Shown: positions 44,953 to 57,236, counted from the stretch's first letter. The stretch is DNA of 64,000 bases from Parascedosporium putredinis (GCA_949357655.1 CASHTG010000008.1:992001-1056000), one strand, 5' to 3'. Notes: generated by a model from the sequence alone, not told the origin. Numbers and translations: made by a program.

Positions 44953-47347
44953 TCACTTCTCCGCTTCCGCAGCCACGACGTGCTTCTTCACCGCGAGGAA
45001 GCTATCGGGGCTCACAGAGATGGAATCGATACCCGCCTCGACGAGAAACTTGGCGAATTCGGGATGGTCGCTAGGCGCCTGCCCGCAGATGCCAATCTTG
45101 CGGCCGCGCTTCCTCGCCACCGCGATGACGCGCCGCAGCATCCACTTGACGGCCTCGTCCTGCTCGTCAAAGAGGTCCGCCAGCTCCCCCGAGTCGCGGT
45201 CCACGCCGAGCGTCAGCTGCGTCAGGTCGTTGGATCCGATGGAGAAGCCGTCAAAGTGCTCCGTGAAGGAGTCTGCGAGGATGACGTTGGACGGGATCTC
45301 GCACATGACGTAGACCTGTAGGCCCCTTTCGCCCCTCCTGAGCCCGTACTTGGCCATGACGTCCAGCACCTTTTTCGCTTCCCCAATCGTTCGGCAGAAC
45401 GGAATCATGATGATGGCGTTGGTGAGGCCCATCTCGTCGCGGAGGCGCTTGATGGCGCGGCACTCGAGGGCAAACCCTTCCTCGTACCTGGGGAGTAGTA
45501 CCGGGAAGCGCCGCGGAACCCAATCATGGGGTTTTCTTCCTTGGTCTCGAACTCGGCACCGCCGATGAGGCCGGCGTACTCGTTGGTCTTGAAGTCGCTC
45601 ATGCGGATAATCACGGGCTTGGGGTAGACCGAGGCGCAGAGGGCCGACAGGCCGCGGGCCAACTTGTCCACAAAGTAGTCGGGTTTGGTTTCGTACCCGA
45701 TAGTCAGCTTTGGATCTCCTCCTTGGCCTTGTCGTCCTTGAGCGTATCGTAGCGTACGAGCGCCATGGGGTGGACCTGGATGGCGTTGCTCACGACGAAC
45801 TCCATGCGCGCGAGGCCAATCCCGTCCACCGGCAGCCTCCACCATCGGAACGCAGTCTCGGGGTTGGCGAGGTTGAGCATCACCTTGGTGCGCACTTCGG
45901 GTAGGCCCGTGAGGTCGACCGTCTGCGTGGTGATGTCGGAGATGCCGTCGTAGACATAGCCCGTGGTACCTTCGGCGCAGGAGACGGTGACATCCTGGCC
46001 GCTGTGGAGGAGATAGGTGGCGTTTCCGGTTCCCACGATGGCGGGGAGTCCCAGCTCTCGACTCACGATGGCCGCGTGAGACGTGCGCCCGCCTTGGTCG
46101 GTGATGATGGCGGCGGCGCGCTTCATCACGGGCACCCAATCGGGGTCTGTCGTCTCCGTGACCAGGATCGAGTTGTCCACGAATTTGTCGATATCCTTTG
46201 CCGAAGTGATGAGGCAGAGTCTTCCGGACACCGCCGCATCGCCGATGGATAGGCCCTTGATCAGGACACGACCTTTGTTGGCGACCTTGTACGTCTTCAT
46301 GAGGGCGGCATCGCGGCGAGAGTGGACCGTCTCGGGACGGGCCTGGACGATGAACAGCTCGCCGGTGATGCCGTCTTTGGCCCACTCCATGTCCATCGGA
46401 CATTTGTAGTGATCCTCGATCGTGCATGCCCAGCGCCCAAGTTGCAAGATTTCTTGGTCGCTGAGGACAAACGTGGCTCGTTCGGCTTTGGATGTCGGCA
46501 CATTTCGCGTGGGCATATCCTTGGTGCCGTAGACCATCTTGATCTGCTTGTCGCCAAGCTTCTTCTCCAGGATCGGGACGAGGCTCGTGTCTCCGAGCAG
46601 CGGCTTGAACACCTGGTACTCGTCCGGGTTCACGGCGCCCTGCACGACGTTCTCGCCCAGGCCCCACGCGGCATTGATAAGCACGACTTTGTCGAAGCCG
46701 CTCTCCGTGTCGATGGAGAACATGACTCCGGAGCCCGCGGCGTCGGAGCGCACCATGCGCTGGATACCGATGGACAGTGCCACGCTCGTATGGTCGAACC
46801 CCTTGGTCTGGCGGTAGCTGATGGCCCGATCCGTGAAGAGCGAGGCGTAACACCGTCGACACGCGTCTAGAAGAGGGCCCTCGCCCGTGATGTTGAGGAA
46901 ACTCTCCTGTTGTCCGGCGAAACTGGCATCGGGCAAGTCTTCCGCCGTCGCGCTCGACCGCACCGCCACGCTGAGGTCCTTGACGCCGGCCGTCGCCGAT
47001 AGTTCGCGGTATCCCGCGCGAATGGCCTCTTCTACATCGGGAGGCCACGTTCCGCGGAGAAATAGACGACGCACGGTCTGACCCGTCTCGGCCAATGTGA
47101 GGTGACCCTGCTGCCATTCCGCCGTGAGCGTGGCAATCTTTTCGCGCAGCTGGTTGTGGTCGACGTAGAGCCAGTAGGCCTGGGAGGTTGTGGCGAATCC
47201 GGAGGGGACGGCGACGCCCTTGGACACGAGGGCCTGGATCATTTCGCCTAGCGACGAGTTCTTTCCACCCACTAACGCGCCGTCGCCGCGTAGTAGGTGC
47301 TCGAATTTGATGGCTAAGCGCCCGGTTTTATTGTCGGTGCCTGCCAT
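44953..47347 (-). CDS. Phosphoenolpyruvate synthase (pyruvate, water dikinase)
   Basis: Converts pyruvate, ATP and water to phosphoenolpyruvate, AMP and phosphate (EC 2.7.9.2), which would allow gluconeogenesis directly from pyruvate. It has the bacterial PpsA layout and length (~798 residues; E. coli 792). The ATP-binding N domain runs from about 20 to 345 (GGKNSSLGEM, AVRSSATAEDLPDASFAGQQ, FIVQARPETV). The swivelling domain has the phosphorylated His in QGGRTSHAAIVSRELGLPA (about residue 424). The PEP barrel domain follows (RGASRYYSP, FSIGSNDLTQLTLGVDRDS, and the catalytic Cys in GICGQAPSDHPEF). No intron is visible. There is no targeting peptide, so the enzyme is likely cytosolic. One base is missing at the TTT run 45709-45711 and at GGGG 45490-45493; both fix cleanly. 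Most fungi rely on PEP carboxykinase, so this gene is notable. Confidence 0.92.
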
Positions 47348-49062
47348 GTTGTGTAGATGTAACCGATAGTGGGTTTTTCTTTTTCGAATGCTTTTGATTT
47401 CTTGTAGTGTGATTGATTGGATAGTACCGAGCACGAAGATGTTGGATAATGATGTTGTCTCGCCTCGGTGTTAGTTGGCGTATAATAGGTTTCGATGCTT
47501 AGATGAGTATATATCGTTGATGTATTTGACTTGGTTGAACAAAAAAAATGGAACCATGAACTTGTCAGACACCGCTGAAGGAACAATTCATAGTTTTTAT
47601 ACTGACGTGTGTCTCTGGCATCCTGGACGGGCTTCATCTAGATACATCCAGAGTCCATCCCAAGCCAGTATCATAGGATCCATCGATCGAACCACTCTCC
47701 CCGGCGATCCGTCATGCATCGGTCACCAGCTATTTCTCCGATTCGACCCTCCTCTACACCGGCCACCCACGGCTGTGATTGGGCTCACTGGAATATTGGG
47801 CCCGAGGGGCGCAAGGGGCGCAATCCTGGTGGGCCGATACAGTGGTTCGGTCGCTGACTCCACGTGATGCTGGTCGGACCGCCAGGGCCCGCCATTGGCC
47901 TGGGGTCGGGAGCACCTGGTCACATTACCAACCGTCGAGCCATGCCCGCCGACGGTCCCGAGCCGTTTTCGTGGAGGTCAGGCGCCGGGGCCGGCCGATG
48001 GTCTGAAAAGTATCGGCAGGTGTGTAAGGAAGGTGGGCGAGAAATCGATTTGCCGTGCCGTGGAAGACGGGGAAAATTGGAAAAAGGGAAACCTTTCATG
48101 GGCATATTAGGTTTAGACTATCCATCATTATCATCATCGATTTAAATAAACCTTTTGAGCCCTCGAGCTGGGCACACCGTCAATTAAGCTTACTGGCAAG
48201 CCTTTCTGTCCAAGGTTCGGTGGCCGTTTGGCGCTGTACAAATCTCTTTGAGTTCCCGTGAGCCTCCATCGTGGGAGCGACAGTTGACTTAACCGTACCG
48301 AGGTACACATAGGCCCTTCGATAGTCCGGGGTCGTTTGGAGCAGCGCTGCAATCAGCCGGGTTGCCAATTTTCCGACTCGCACCTTTTGCTAAATCTCCA
48401 ACTACCATACCATTGATCCTCCGGGTGGAACCTGCTGGAGCCATCCGCTATCATGGTGGCTGCTTTACCCAATTCGCCCCCTCTAACGCGGTTCCTCGTC
48501 GCGAGCAAAGCTTGGCATCAATGATGGGTAAAAAGATCCTAGTGTAGGCTTCTTTTGGGCTTCCTTGGCCTGCTTCGAAAGTTTGCAACTCTCAACTACG
48601 GCACCTGTTAGCTAGTATGATTGTGGAGACAGTCAACTTCTTTACCCTCTTCGAGTGCCTAGCTGACAATTTACAAGATATTTGCTAGGACGGTTGCTAC
48701 GAATGTCTTTTGGCGGCTATACTGCTTTAGTGATCGCCAATATAATGTGACGAGAATCTACATGTGAAAGAATGACTATCGCCGACTTCCGAAACTCGAG
48801 AGGCATGTTTGTTGAATTTAATTTTCTTGTGGAGAGCGAGTAAGTTCTTACCCGTATTCGCTTGGATCACGAAGCTGCCGATTCGGGCTTCTTAGCACAC
48901 ATGTGCACTATGTGCTTGTTGCACCAGCAATCGATATCGCTGCTAGCGTCGAAATGGACCTACTCCATTGGTGCTGGTGGGTGCTGCAGCATCCGTCAAA
49001 CGCGCCAGAGATTCTTACGCTGTATTTCCGAGCTCTCCCTCCATCACCTTTCATCGCAGCTA
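47348..49062. other. Intergenic region
   Basis: Upstream region of the PEP synthase and 5' flank of tRNA-Gly. Open frames overlap each other and lack signatures; nothing else seen. Confidence 0.45.
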
Positions 49063-49143
49063 GCTCAGGTGGTTCAGGGGTAGAATATTTGCCTTCCATC
49101 AGCGGGGTAGCAAATGATCCGAGTTCGAGTCTCGGCCTGAGCA
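49063..49143 (+). tRNA. tRNA-Gly (TCC) with a ~10-nt intron
   Basis: Acceptor GCTCAGG (49063-49069) pairs with CCTGAGC (49136-49142), discriminator A at 49143. The anticodon stem is TTTGC with GCAAA, and the loop starts CTTCCA, giving anticodon TCC. About ten extra bases (TCAGCGGGGT) follow position 37, the usual place of eukaryotic tRNA introns. The T arm CCGAG-TTCGAGT-CTCGG is normal. A run of five T (49151-49155) follows soon after. Confidence 0.88.
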
Positions 49144-49505
49144 TTTCCTTTTTGCTCTTTTGCCAACGTACGTGGAGATTCTAGGCAAAGGGAAACGCAG
49201 AAGTAGTCAATCGGTTTGCATGGTCGTCTTTCTCGAATTCAAGACTCGTTCACTTCCTTTTTGTTGTCAACTTTCTTGGCAAATCTTCTCCCCTCTGTCG
49301 GCTCTCTCGTATTTAGCGAGTCGCTCTTCGTCGGGTTTGGGCACACGGCCTCATTTGTTCGCACTTCCTTTCCGGAACTTTGACTGTTCCTAGATTATTC
49401 ACATTTCTCCGCACCCAATGAGAATATTCCCTAAGAGAGAGGCATGTCCAAAAAAGATCCCAATAAGAAAAAAATATTGTTCTCCTGAAAGAGAGGAAAG
49501 TCAAG
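49144..49505. other. Spacer between tRNA-Gly and tRNA-Arg
   Basis: No gene recognised. The two tRNA genes converge on this spacer. Confidence 0.5.
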
Positions 49506-49577
49506 CGACCCCGGTAGGATTCGAACCCACAATCTTTAGAGCCGAAATCTAACGCCTTACCATTAGGCCACAAGGCC
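49506..49577 (-). tRNA. tRNA-Arg (TCG)
   Basis: On the minus strand the acceptor GGCCTTG pairs (with G-T pairs) with CGGGGTC, discriminator G. The anticodon stem TTAGA/TCTAA closes the loop TTTCGGC, giving anticodon TCG, which reads CGA codons. The T arm GTGGG-TTCGAAT-CCTAC is normal. There is no intron. The weak acceptor with several G-T pairs deserves a covariance-model check. Confidence 0.85.
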
Positions 49578-49877
49578 GTCGAATGACTAAGCTGATTAAA
49601 CAAAGCGCTCGGAAAAACGAACCATAAGGCAATCTTTCGCGCCAGGTATCAAATGCTGGTGGAGCCATGGTTTCGGCGAGCTGTCTCCAACCCTCGAGAG
49701 CTGCTGTCCACTCCTTGAGATGCGGCGCCATACCATATCCGAATTATGAAACTAGACATATTCCCAATTACCCAATTACCCAAATATCTCAAATATTCCA
49801 AAATACCCAATTCCAATAACTAACGTTCGTTGATCCAATAACTTTTCCCACCAAGGTTCACCCTTCACGGGCGGTAA
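49578..49877. other. Spacer between tRNA-Arg and receptor gene B
   Basis: It contains an ACCCAATTA-type degenerate repeat around 49760-49815. No gene is seen. Confidence 0.45.
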
Positions 49878-51424
49878 TCACTTCGGTTCTTGACTGTGCA
49901 GGGTCGTTTCCGAATGTTGCGAAGCAGAGCCGTGGAATTCAGAGTCCTTGCTGGGTTTCGTGTGGAGATGGCTGCTGTGCGCAACCACCGTACCCTCTGG
50001 CTGGGAGCAGGAAGGCTCGGCGGCGGGTCGGACGCGGGTGAGCGGTATCGAGATCCTGAACGAAGACAGGCGCTGCTCAAAGGCTTCGTCGAAAACGAAC
50101 AGATTCGGGAAGTACTGCCTGACGAAGGAACGGAGACAAGGCAGACAGGCGCAGATGATGCCGACGTACATTTCCACCAGGCTATGCCGCCCATGTTAGT
50201 AAAGAAAGGAACAGCGCTAATGTGGGGAGCATGGTGAGAACAAGGGAGACGTACCACCATGACAAGTTTGCGACGTAATGCCTCGTGATATTCGCGTTGA
50301 AGATGCCGATCAAGGCGGTGACCATTCTCATGGTGCTCACGCCGCACACGCTAAAACGCCGTCGTTAGTTTCCATGGGTTCCGAGCGGGACGATGAACAA
50401 GTCCGCGGGTACTCACAAGCCACCGGTCATCAGGATAAGCATGATGCCAAGCTTCTTCATAAAGGGTGCGCGCAGGGGCTTGAGCAGCCAGATCGGGAGC
50501 AAGAGGATGGCGAAATCGGTGGCCACGTTGAGAGCGTTGGCCGTGTGGAAAGCCGCGTTGATGTTGACGCAGGTTCCCTCGAGCATGGGGGTCCAGTATT
50601 TCTGCATCGGCCGGCAGACGTACAGGGAAAGGAAGGCGTTGGGTATCGTGTAGCCTACGGCGACAAACATGACGACGTACACGGCAATCTTGCAGCCTCG
50701 ATCGATGGTGAAACGAAGGTAGAAGCTTAGGATGGATACTTTGATGAAGAGCGTCGCCAAATTATATGTGAGTGGCCCCGCAATCATTCCGATCTGCCAT
50801 ACGGTTAGTGGCCAACATCTTCCAAGCCGGCGCGTAGACGTTTGGGCGTTCAGGCACGCTTGTTCATACCTTCATAAACATGGAGAAGTCGTCCAGGGGA
50901 ACATTCCAGATATCGTCTCCCAGACCGTATCGTGTTTCTATCACACTCTTAGATTTCGGACCCACCAAACAGACGGGTAACGGGCGACTGGACTAGTGAC
51001 TTACGAATCATACACACAATGGAGTTGGCAAGAGCAAATATCTAAGCGAGGAGAAGGGGCTGTGTTAATGATGCATCTAGGACAGCCGGCATGCAGCGGG
51101 AAGTTGAATCACGATTGTTCTTACAAATGCGAGGATGATCCAAACTGTAGTACACGCGCGCTTGTTAGTTTGAAGGTTCCTTCTTTTTCCCCACATAGGT
51201 TCCGTAGGAAGTAGATTCATCCGCAACTCACAATCGTCAAAGCGCCAGCGCTTCAGGATAAAGCTGGCCGCCCATAACCGGATACCGAGAAATACGAGGG
51301 TGAGGACGGGGAAGAATACGGCGACGATGATGATTCGATACGCGATTGAGTCCGGGTTGACGAAGTTTGGCGTCACATCCTCGGGCGGTGGGGCGGCCCC
51401 GATGATTTCAGCGGGAGAGCTCAT
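49878..51424 (-). CDS. Seven-TM PTH11/rhodopsin-domain receptor-like protein (copy B)
   Basis: Same family and intron-rich structure as the gene at 26763-28316. It starts MSSPAEIIGAAPPPED (exon 1, 51424-51232), and all later exons join without a frameshift. Helices include YRIIIVAVFFPVLTLVFLGI, YNLATLFIKVSILSFYLRF, IAVYVVMFVAVGYTIPNAF, and the helix around FAILLLPIWLLKPL. Shared marks with copy A are YVCRPMQKYW, EGTCV, VCGVSTMR against VCGITIYR, and GIICACLPCLRSF against AIICACLPCLKAF. The C-terminal tail (~90 residues) is Ser-rich and diverged, as expected if signalling specificity differs. A membrane sensor role is inferred; ligand and G protein coupling are unknown. The stop TGA is at 49880-49878. 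Confidence 0.83.
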
Positions 51425-53298
51425 CTCTGCACAAGCTTAGGTCGCAAGCGTTGCCGATACTCGTGAAGCAAAGCACATTCGATCTCTTGTCACGCGAGGA
51501 AAAGAAAAAAAGGTTCGAGATATTCACCTTCGGGATGGAGGGAGGAAGTAGAGAACTTGGCGTCGTCAAGATTTTGGCGCGAAAAGCGATCATGGCCTCC
51601 TTTTAATCAGAAATTGGGGTCAACTTGGCGTGTTGCCCAGACTGTGACCAAAACTTGTATTTTTGGGGCATGGGGTCGGGATATCCCCAGGATGGACCCG
51701 GCACCGGCGCGTTCCCCGCTTCATGCTGAAAGCGGAAGGCCAGGACGCGAGGGAAATAGGGGCGGCGTTTGGTGCAACGACTAGTGGAGGTCAAAATCTG
51801 CTTTCGTCAGGCCAAGCCCGTCAGCGATTGGCAAGTCGCTCGCACCCCGCCACTGGGGCTGCGCCGGTCAAGAGTCTGACCCTAGTGTCCCGCCCTTCCG
51901 CGAGCTGGGCTAAACCTATTTCTTGCCGACGCTGGCCAGGATGTGTCCTTGTGTCTCAGGGCTGGACCGCAATAGCTCCAAGGTCCCCTTGCTCCCCGAG
52001 TCTGATGGGCTGCCCATTCTGGGCTGGCCCTACCCCCAAAGGATCGGGAATGAGGGGAGGAATAATAGTATCTCGAATAAGGAAATACAAGTGCTCATCA
52101 TCACACCAACGAGCACTGGCTGGCAACGATTACTTTCACCTGAGGGGAAGAAATGCTCCCCCTCCCCCGGGCAGGCTCGCGACCACCACCACGCCAGACT
52201 CGCTAGCTCAAACGCAAATGGCCAGTGAGGCCTGCCACGACAGCTGAAGGTTGGAGCGGCTGCACATGGTGGCTTTATCATTTTTTATTTTTATTTTCTA
52301 ATCCCGTAGTTTATAACACCGTATATGTTAGTATCCTGTATCATAGTCGGCTTGATTGAGAGCCATGTCGTATCCGGGTCATTGGATCGCTTCCGCTCCT
52401 CGCCACGGCGAGAAGAGACAAGCCCACTTCCCTGTTTATCGCAGCGTGTTTACAGCATATTTCAACTAGAGGCCGCCTGCTCGTCTACTTGGAGTGTACT
52501 GTCAACAGATGCCTGAAAGATGCCATGAATGTACCTGCTATTCAAGCCATCACAACGTCCACACGTCCGAGCCAATGTGTCTCGGGTCGTGCCGATCTCC
52601 CACGAGGAAAGCGGATACGGGAGCTCGGGCACGCACTCACTAGCTTGACCTCGTCTGGGGAAAATGCCCTCGACCAGTGCACAGACTAGGCGCAACCAGC
52701 GATGGACAAGGAGACAGAGAATGACGACAAGGAGCCCTTCCTGACTGGCATGTTTTGCTCGGTTCAATTTCGTTATTGGACCCCAGGCCGCGAGTAATAA
52801 TGCTACCTCACCACCTTTGTCGGGAGCAGACGGCAGGACTGGCAATATCCTTTTCAGCCACGAGCAAGGATGTGGGACAATGAGGTGCAGCCTGATGCAA
52901 AATTTGTCCAAGGTGCCCCCGGGGAATACCACCACACAAAGACCCGGGTGTCTGTCCCGGATTCGTACGCGAGTGGGCATCAGGTCATCCTTCGTACCCC
53001 CTTGCCCGATTCTCATCTTGGCATTTGGGGATTGAGCTTAAAACGTATCGCGGGAATGTGACATGTCAGTGCTGGGAGAGCCCTTTTACCAGTGGATATT
53101 GTCGAAAAGTTTATCCAGCGCAAATAGTCGGATGTTGGCCAATTGCTTTTTACTCTTCAAGGTTTTTTTCCTTACCCCCTTCTTTTCGCTTTACTATTCA
53201 CAGCCGCAAGACATCGTCCTCCTGCCACCCATTCAAGCATCTCCTCGGACTTTCTTTCTTACTAAACGCCTATTTGCTAAGAACTATTTTCCATTACA
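51425..53298. other. Intergenic region
   Basis: Upstream of receptor B and 3' of the GH31 gene. No gene recognised; overlapping open frames on both strands lack signatures. Confidence 0.45.
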
Positions 53299-56210
53299 TT
53301 ATTCAATCGATATTTCAAGTCCATCTGTCTTGTATAACGGCTCATCAATATCAATCCGCCTCGACCCACTACCCGCCGTCCCGTTGCCAGCAGCTGACCC
53401 ATCCCGGTCGAGCCCCAAGATTACAATGCTCTTCAGTCTCGCGGATGTCGGATAGTTGAATGTCCCGCTCGAGGTCAATGTTTGATTCTCAAAGACAAAG
53501 GAAATCTCAGAAGTCTCTTCCTGCGTCAAGCTCTCCCCATCGTCCAAGTACAGGCTACCGGCTGCGTAGCCCTCGCGATCCAGCGCAACGATGAGCTCAA
53601 AGTCTTGCTCGCGCACTTCGGTCGTCGTCATCCCGGACTTGACTCGCGCGGGAAGAATCGCTCCCCGCGGACGAAGAGCGGGATTTTCGTGAGCGGGGCG
53701 GTTAGATCCTCGTATTGACCGCTGCTATCGAGGGCTTCGTGGGTGTACCAGTCGTAAAAGATGTCGTCGGGGAAGTACACCCGAACCGAGGTCGAGTTTT
53801 CTTCCGTGACCGGGGCTACGAGTAATCCGGAGCCGTAAAAGTACTGAAGCTCGAGCCCGTAGGTCTCCGGGTCGTTGGGGTACAGGAAAAACATGGGATT
53901 CACAACCGGTGTCCCGTCTATCGTTTGCTTGTGTATGGCCGTGTATATATAGTCGAGGAGGCGGTAACGAATGTCGATGGCATTCTTGGCGCTCTCGGCG
54001 ACTACCTCCCAACGATAAAATTCTTGCGAGATGAGGGAGTGAATCCGTTGTGGTTGCGGTAAAAGGGAGAGAAAGCACCAAGGGACGCCCAACGCGCGCA
54101 AAGCGTCTCCGTCGTGTTCTGCTCGAAGCCGCACACGTCGGAACCGACAAAGGGAATCTGATAGATCGCGGCAGCGGATCATGGTGCGGATACTCGCTCG
54201 GTACTTGTCCCACGTAGACTCGTTGTCCCCCAGCCAATGGCCCGTCGTGTTTCCGGCGCTCGTGAAAGTTGATCGCGTCACAATCAGGGGCCGTACGCTC
54301 GGGCGGCGGCTTAACATGGCTTCACGGGAAGTGACCGCCATCATAAGGCCGTACAGGTTGTGCGTATCGTACTCCGCAAGCCCATTCTCGTGGATGACAT
54401 CCGTGTTGATTGTGTGGTTGGAAATACTGCCGTTGTTCGTCTCCCAGGTTATGTTGTTGGGCGCTTTGTTGTGAATCGCGTAGTCGGGAAAGAGCAGGTT
54501 TCTGCCCGGAAGGCCCATCTTTGTGCCGTTGCCCTGCTCGCTAGACCGAGCGAGGATGTTGCCGGCCCCCACGGCCCGCACTTTTCTTGATCTGCTTTCC
54601 GTATCCACAAAGTTGACACATTCGGTTCCATCCGGCTGGAAGGCGCAGGAAAACCCGGCGATGGGCCGCGGCGGTTGACGCAGCGCAGGAGGCTCCGGGG
54701 GTAATCGATTGCGGCGGTCTCTGGATCGTCGCAAGGGAAGTCGCAAAAAGGGTTGGCGGCCTCGTTCATGTCGATCCACAGACCGTCGATATCCACGCCG
54801 CTCTCTGGGTTGAAAAACAGATCAAATTCGTTGATCCAGTATTCCGTCGCGTTTTCTGCGAACCAATCGAGGAAAACGGTTACTCCGGGCCACACCACGC
54901 CCCGCCACACCGAGTCGCTGTCGGGATCCTGAAGGAAGACGTTGTCTTCGATTCCGCGATCGAATGCTGGATAGGGCGCATGCGCTACGGCTGGGTCGAC
55001 CATCATGATGTACTTTTGATCGCGGGAATGGAGCAGCGACACGAGCTCGCGCACCTTGGCTAGAGGAAATCGTTCCGAATCAAGGGTAAACACGCGACCT
55101 GTGTAAGAAAGTACGGTGAGTACATGCATAGGATAAATACAGCTCGGGGGTAGGAGAACACGGGGGAACAAGGCAACGTACGTCGATCCATGTAATCAAT
55201 GTCGGTGTACATGGTTTCCAGCGGGATCCCGGCGCGGCTGTAGTTGGCAACCACCTCGGCAACCTCGTAAATATCTTGGTAGCCCCAGCGGCACTGCTGG
55301 AGCCCGAACCCCAATAAGGTACCATGGCAGGTAGTCCGGCCACGAGAGCGAACTGCTGGGAAACCTCGATCGGGGTAGGTCCCGCGAAAAGTAAAAGTCG
55401 AGCACACCGCCAATCGTATTGTACTCCAGATACTGCCCGTCTTCCTCCTCGTCGTCGCTGTCGATTTTCACGTCCATGCCGTTAGAATTCAGCAAAAACA
55501 CGCCGTGCGTCCCGGAAACTCGGTGCTCAAAGTAGATGGGGTGGCTGCTGTACAGATTGGTGCCCTCGGGTACCCGATAAGAATCTGCGTTCCACAGGGT
55601 CCGCACGTAGTCGGTCGTGTTGAGGCGGAAGGGATCCGTGTGGGAGCCGAGGCCGTAGAGGTTGGGGTTGGAAGGTAACTTGGTCCGGAGGCGAAGGTAC
55701 TGCGACTCGAAAATGAGCTCGGATCCCGCCGTGTCGAAGATGACTTCCTCCGTGTCGACGCGGGAGATTGTGAAGGAGAAAGGGTCGGGCTCGAAGTCGA
55801 ACCGTAGAAGCGAACTACTCTCATCGGCCTCTTGGCTAGCAACGGGGCGCGGCAAGACGGATTCGGGGACCTGGTATACATTGAGAGCGGCATCCTGTAT
55901 CTTGACGTGGAGACGTGATTCTGTGAATGCGGTCAGACGAATTCCTTTTTCGTTGCGGAAAAAATACGGAAAGGGGTGCGGTACCTGTTTCATAGGTGAC
56001 TTCGATCGTGAGTTCTTCGATATCCGTACCGTAGAGGTTACACGCCTCTCCGCCAAGGACCAATTGCGCCGTTAATCCCTCCGAACTTGTGGAAACATTT
56101 GATACACGATAGCCAGGGCATTTTGGCGACTGCACCTCGTCAACTTCTGTGGCTCCAACCTGGAGGACGGATAGACCTCCGAGAAGGAGGGCTGAGATTG
56201 TTGGTTTCAT
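53299..56210 (-). CDS. Secreted GH31 alpha-glucosidase
   Basis: Extracellular alpha-glucosidase that releases glucose from maltose and related oligosaccharides. Exons 56210-55985, 55920-55182 and 55098-53299. A signal peptide (MKPTISALLLGGLSVLQVGA) is followed by CPGYRVSNVSTSSEGLTA, the usual GH31 start. Landmarks: YGLGSHTDPFRLN, QQCRWGYQDIYEVAEVVANY, METMYTDIDYMD-type segment (LETMYTDIDYMD), the nucleophile Asp in DGLWIDMNEAANPFCDFPC, TKMGLPGRNLLFPDYAIHN, RPLIVTRSTF, and the acid/base Asp in GHWLGDNESTW. Many N-glycosylation sequons are present. At least six frame changes occur, for example at AAAA 55387-55390 and CCCC 55309-55312, near 54690, near 54160, near 54025 and near 53635; each fits one or two missing bases and no catalytic residue is lost. 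About 960 residues, normal for the family. Confidence 0.9.
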
Positions 56211-56370
56211 TTGGATAGCTGCTCGGCGATCCTATTATCCGTAGCGCATTCGGTCTCTAGTCTGCTGCGGGCTCCGACAGAAACGGGAGAAGAAGCAAAC
56301 AACTTCGCTTTAACCTTTTTCTTTTGCTTTGATGGGCGCGTTCTCTAGGTTCCATGGGGAATTCCTCACT

Positions 56371-56381
56371 ATTATTTATAC
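56371..56381 (-). promoter_or_regulatory. TATA box of the GH31 alpha-glucosidase gene
   Basis: On the coding strand the sequence reads GTATAAATAAT, about 160 nt before the ATG at 56210, in the right position for a core promoter. Confidence 0.55.
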
Positions 56382-56403
56382 AGCCGGACATTTGCCCAGC
56401 TTC

Positions 56404-56432
56404 TAGAATCCGGATCTAGAATCCGGATCTAG
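56404..56432 (-). promoter_or_regulatory. Repeated CGG element upstream of the GH31 gene
   Basis: A 13-nt unit with CCGGATCTAGAAT-type sequence is repeated, giving CGG triplets at 56411-56413 and 56424-56426 separated by 10 nt. Zn2Cys6 regulators of starch and maltose genes (AmyR type) bind paired CGG triplets, most often with 8 nt between, so this is a candidate site, not a proven one. Confidence 0.4.
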
Positions 56433-57236
56433 CCTCTGCGAAGCTGTCGGCAACCATGTGTTTGTTCCTGATCATATTTGTTCCCGCCACGAGTAAATGC
56501 ACGTATTCCTGCACGTCCAACTTGATTTACGTCCGTCGCTGAATCAATTTCCCCGTTTTTCGTGCATCGTCCGGGGAAAAAATGACGATCCCGGGCTGTT
56601 TCCGATTTTCTGATTGACGTATGAGGAGGTCATGTCGTCACGCCGTCGTCCCTCATCGGCGAGCGCGCGGGTGGCCGAAGAGTTGGGAATTGTACGTCAT
56701 TCGCTCTTGGAAAGTTTGGTTCTGTAGAACCAAAGATGGAGAGAGCCAAGCTTTATTCATTCGCCTCTCTGCAGAGCGAAAAAGCGACGATCAATTGATC
56801 TTGCTAAACATGCGTAATTGTGATTGGCCAATCGCCGAGCAACCTTTTCTATGCTTAACTCCAAGGTCTGTTCAACGTCCCGGCTCTAGTCCATCGCGGC
56901 CCGTTTTTCTACATGTACTTACTACCACAGGTAAGAGGGGGCGGGGGAAGTGGAGGGCACAAGAAGTTGGAAAACCACGAAGCCGTGCGTACAGAGGTCG
57001 CGATGTTGCGTGATACAGTGACACTTCCACGTAGTGAGTGCATTGAGATCGTTTCGCCTACTAGGAATATTGGCGATATCATTACGGGCGTTTCAAAAAA
57101 CAACGGTATCTAACTATTCGCTTTCAATGACCATGCACACGTATACACAAGACACACGCCGACAAAATTGCTCTCCTCCGCTCTTTGCGCAGCCCTCAAG
57201 GTGCCATTATCGTTTGACCTTCCTCGTTGGGAAAAG
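56433..57236. other. Intergenic region upstream of the GH31 gene
   Basis: Rest of the GH31 upstream region and 3' flank of the third receptor gene. No gene seen. Confidence 0.5.
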
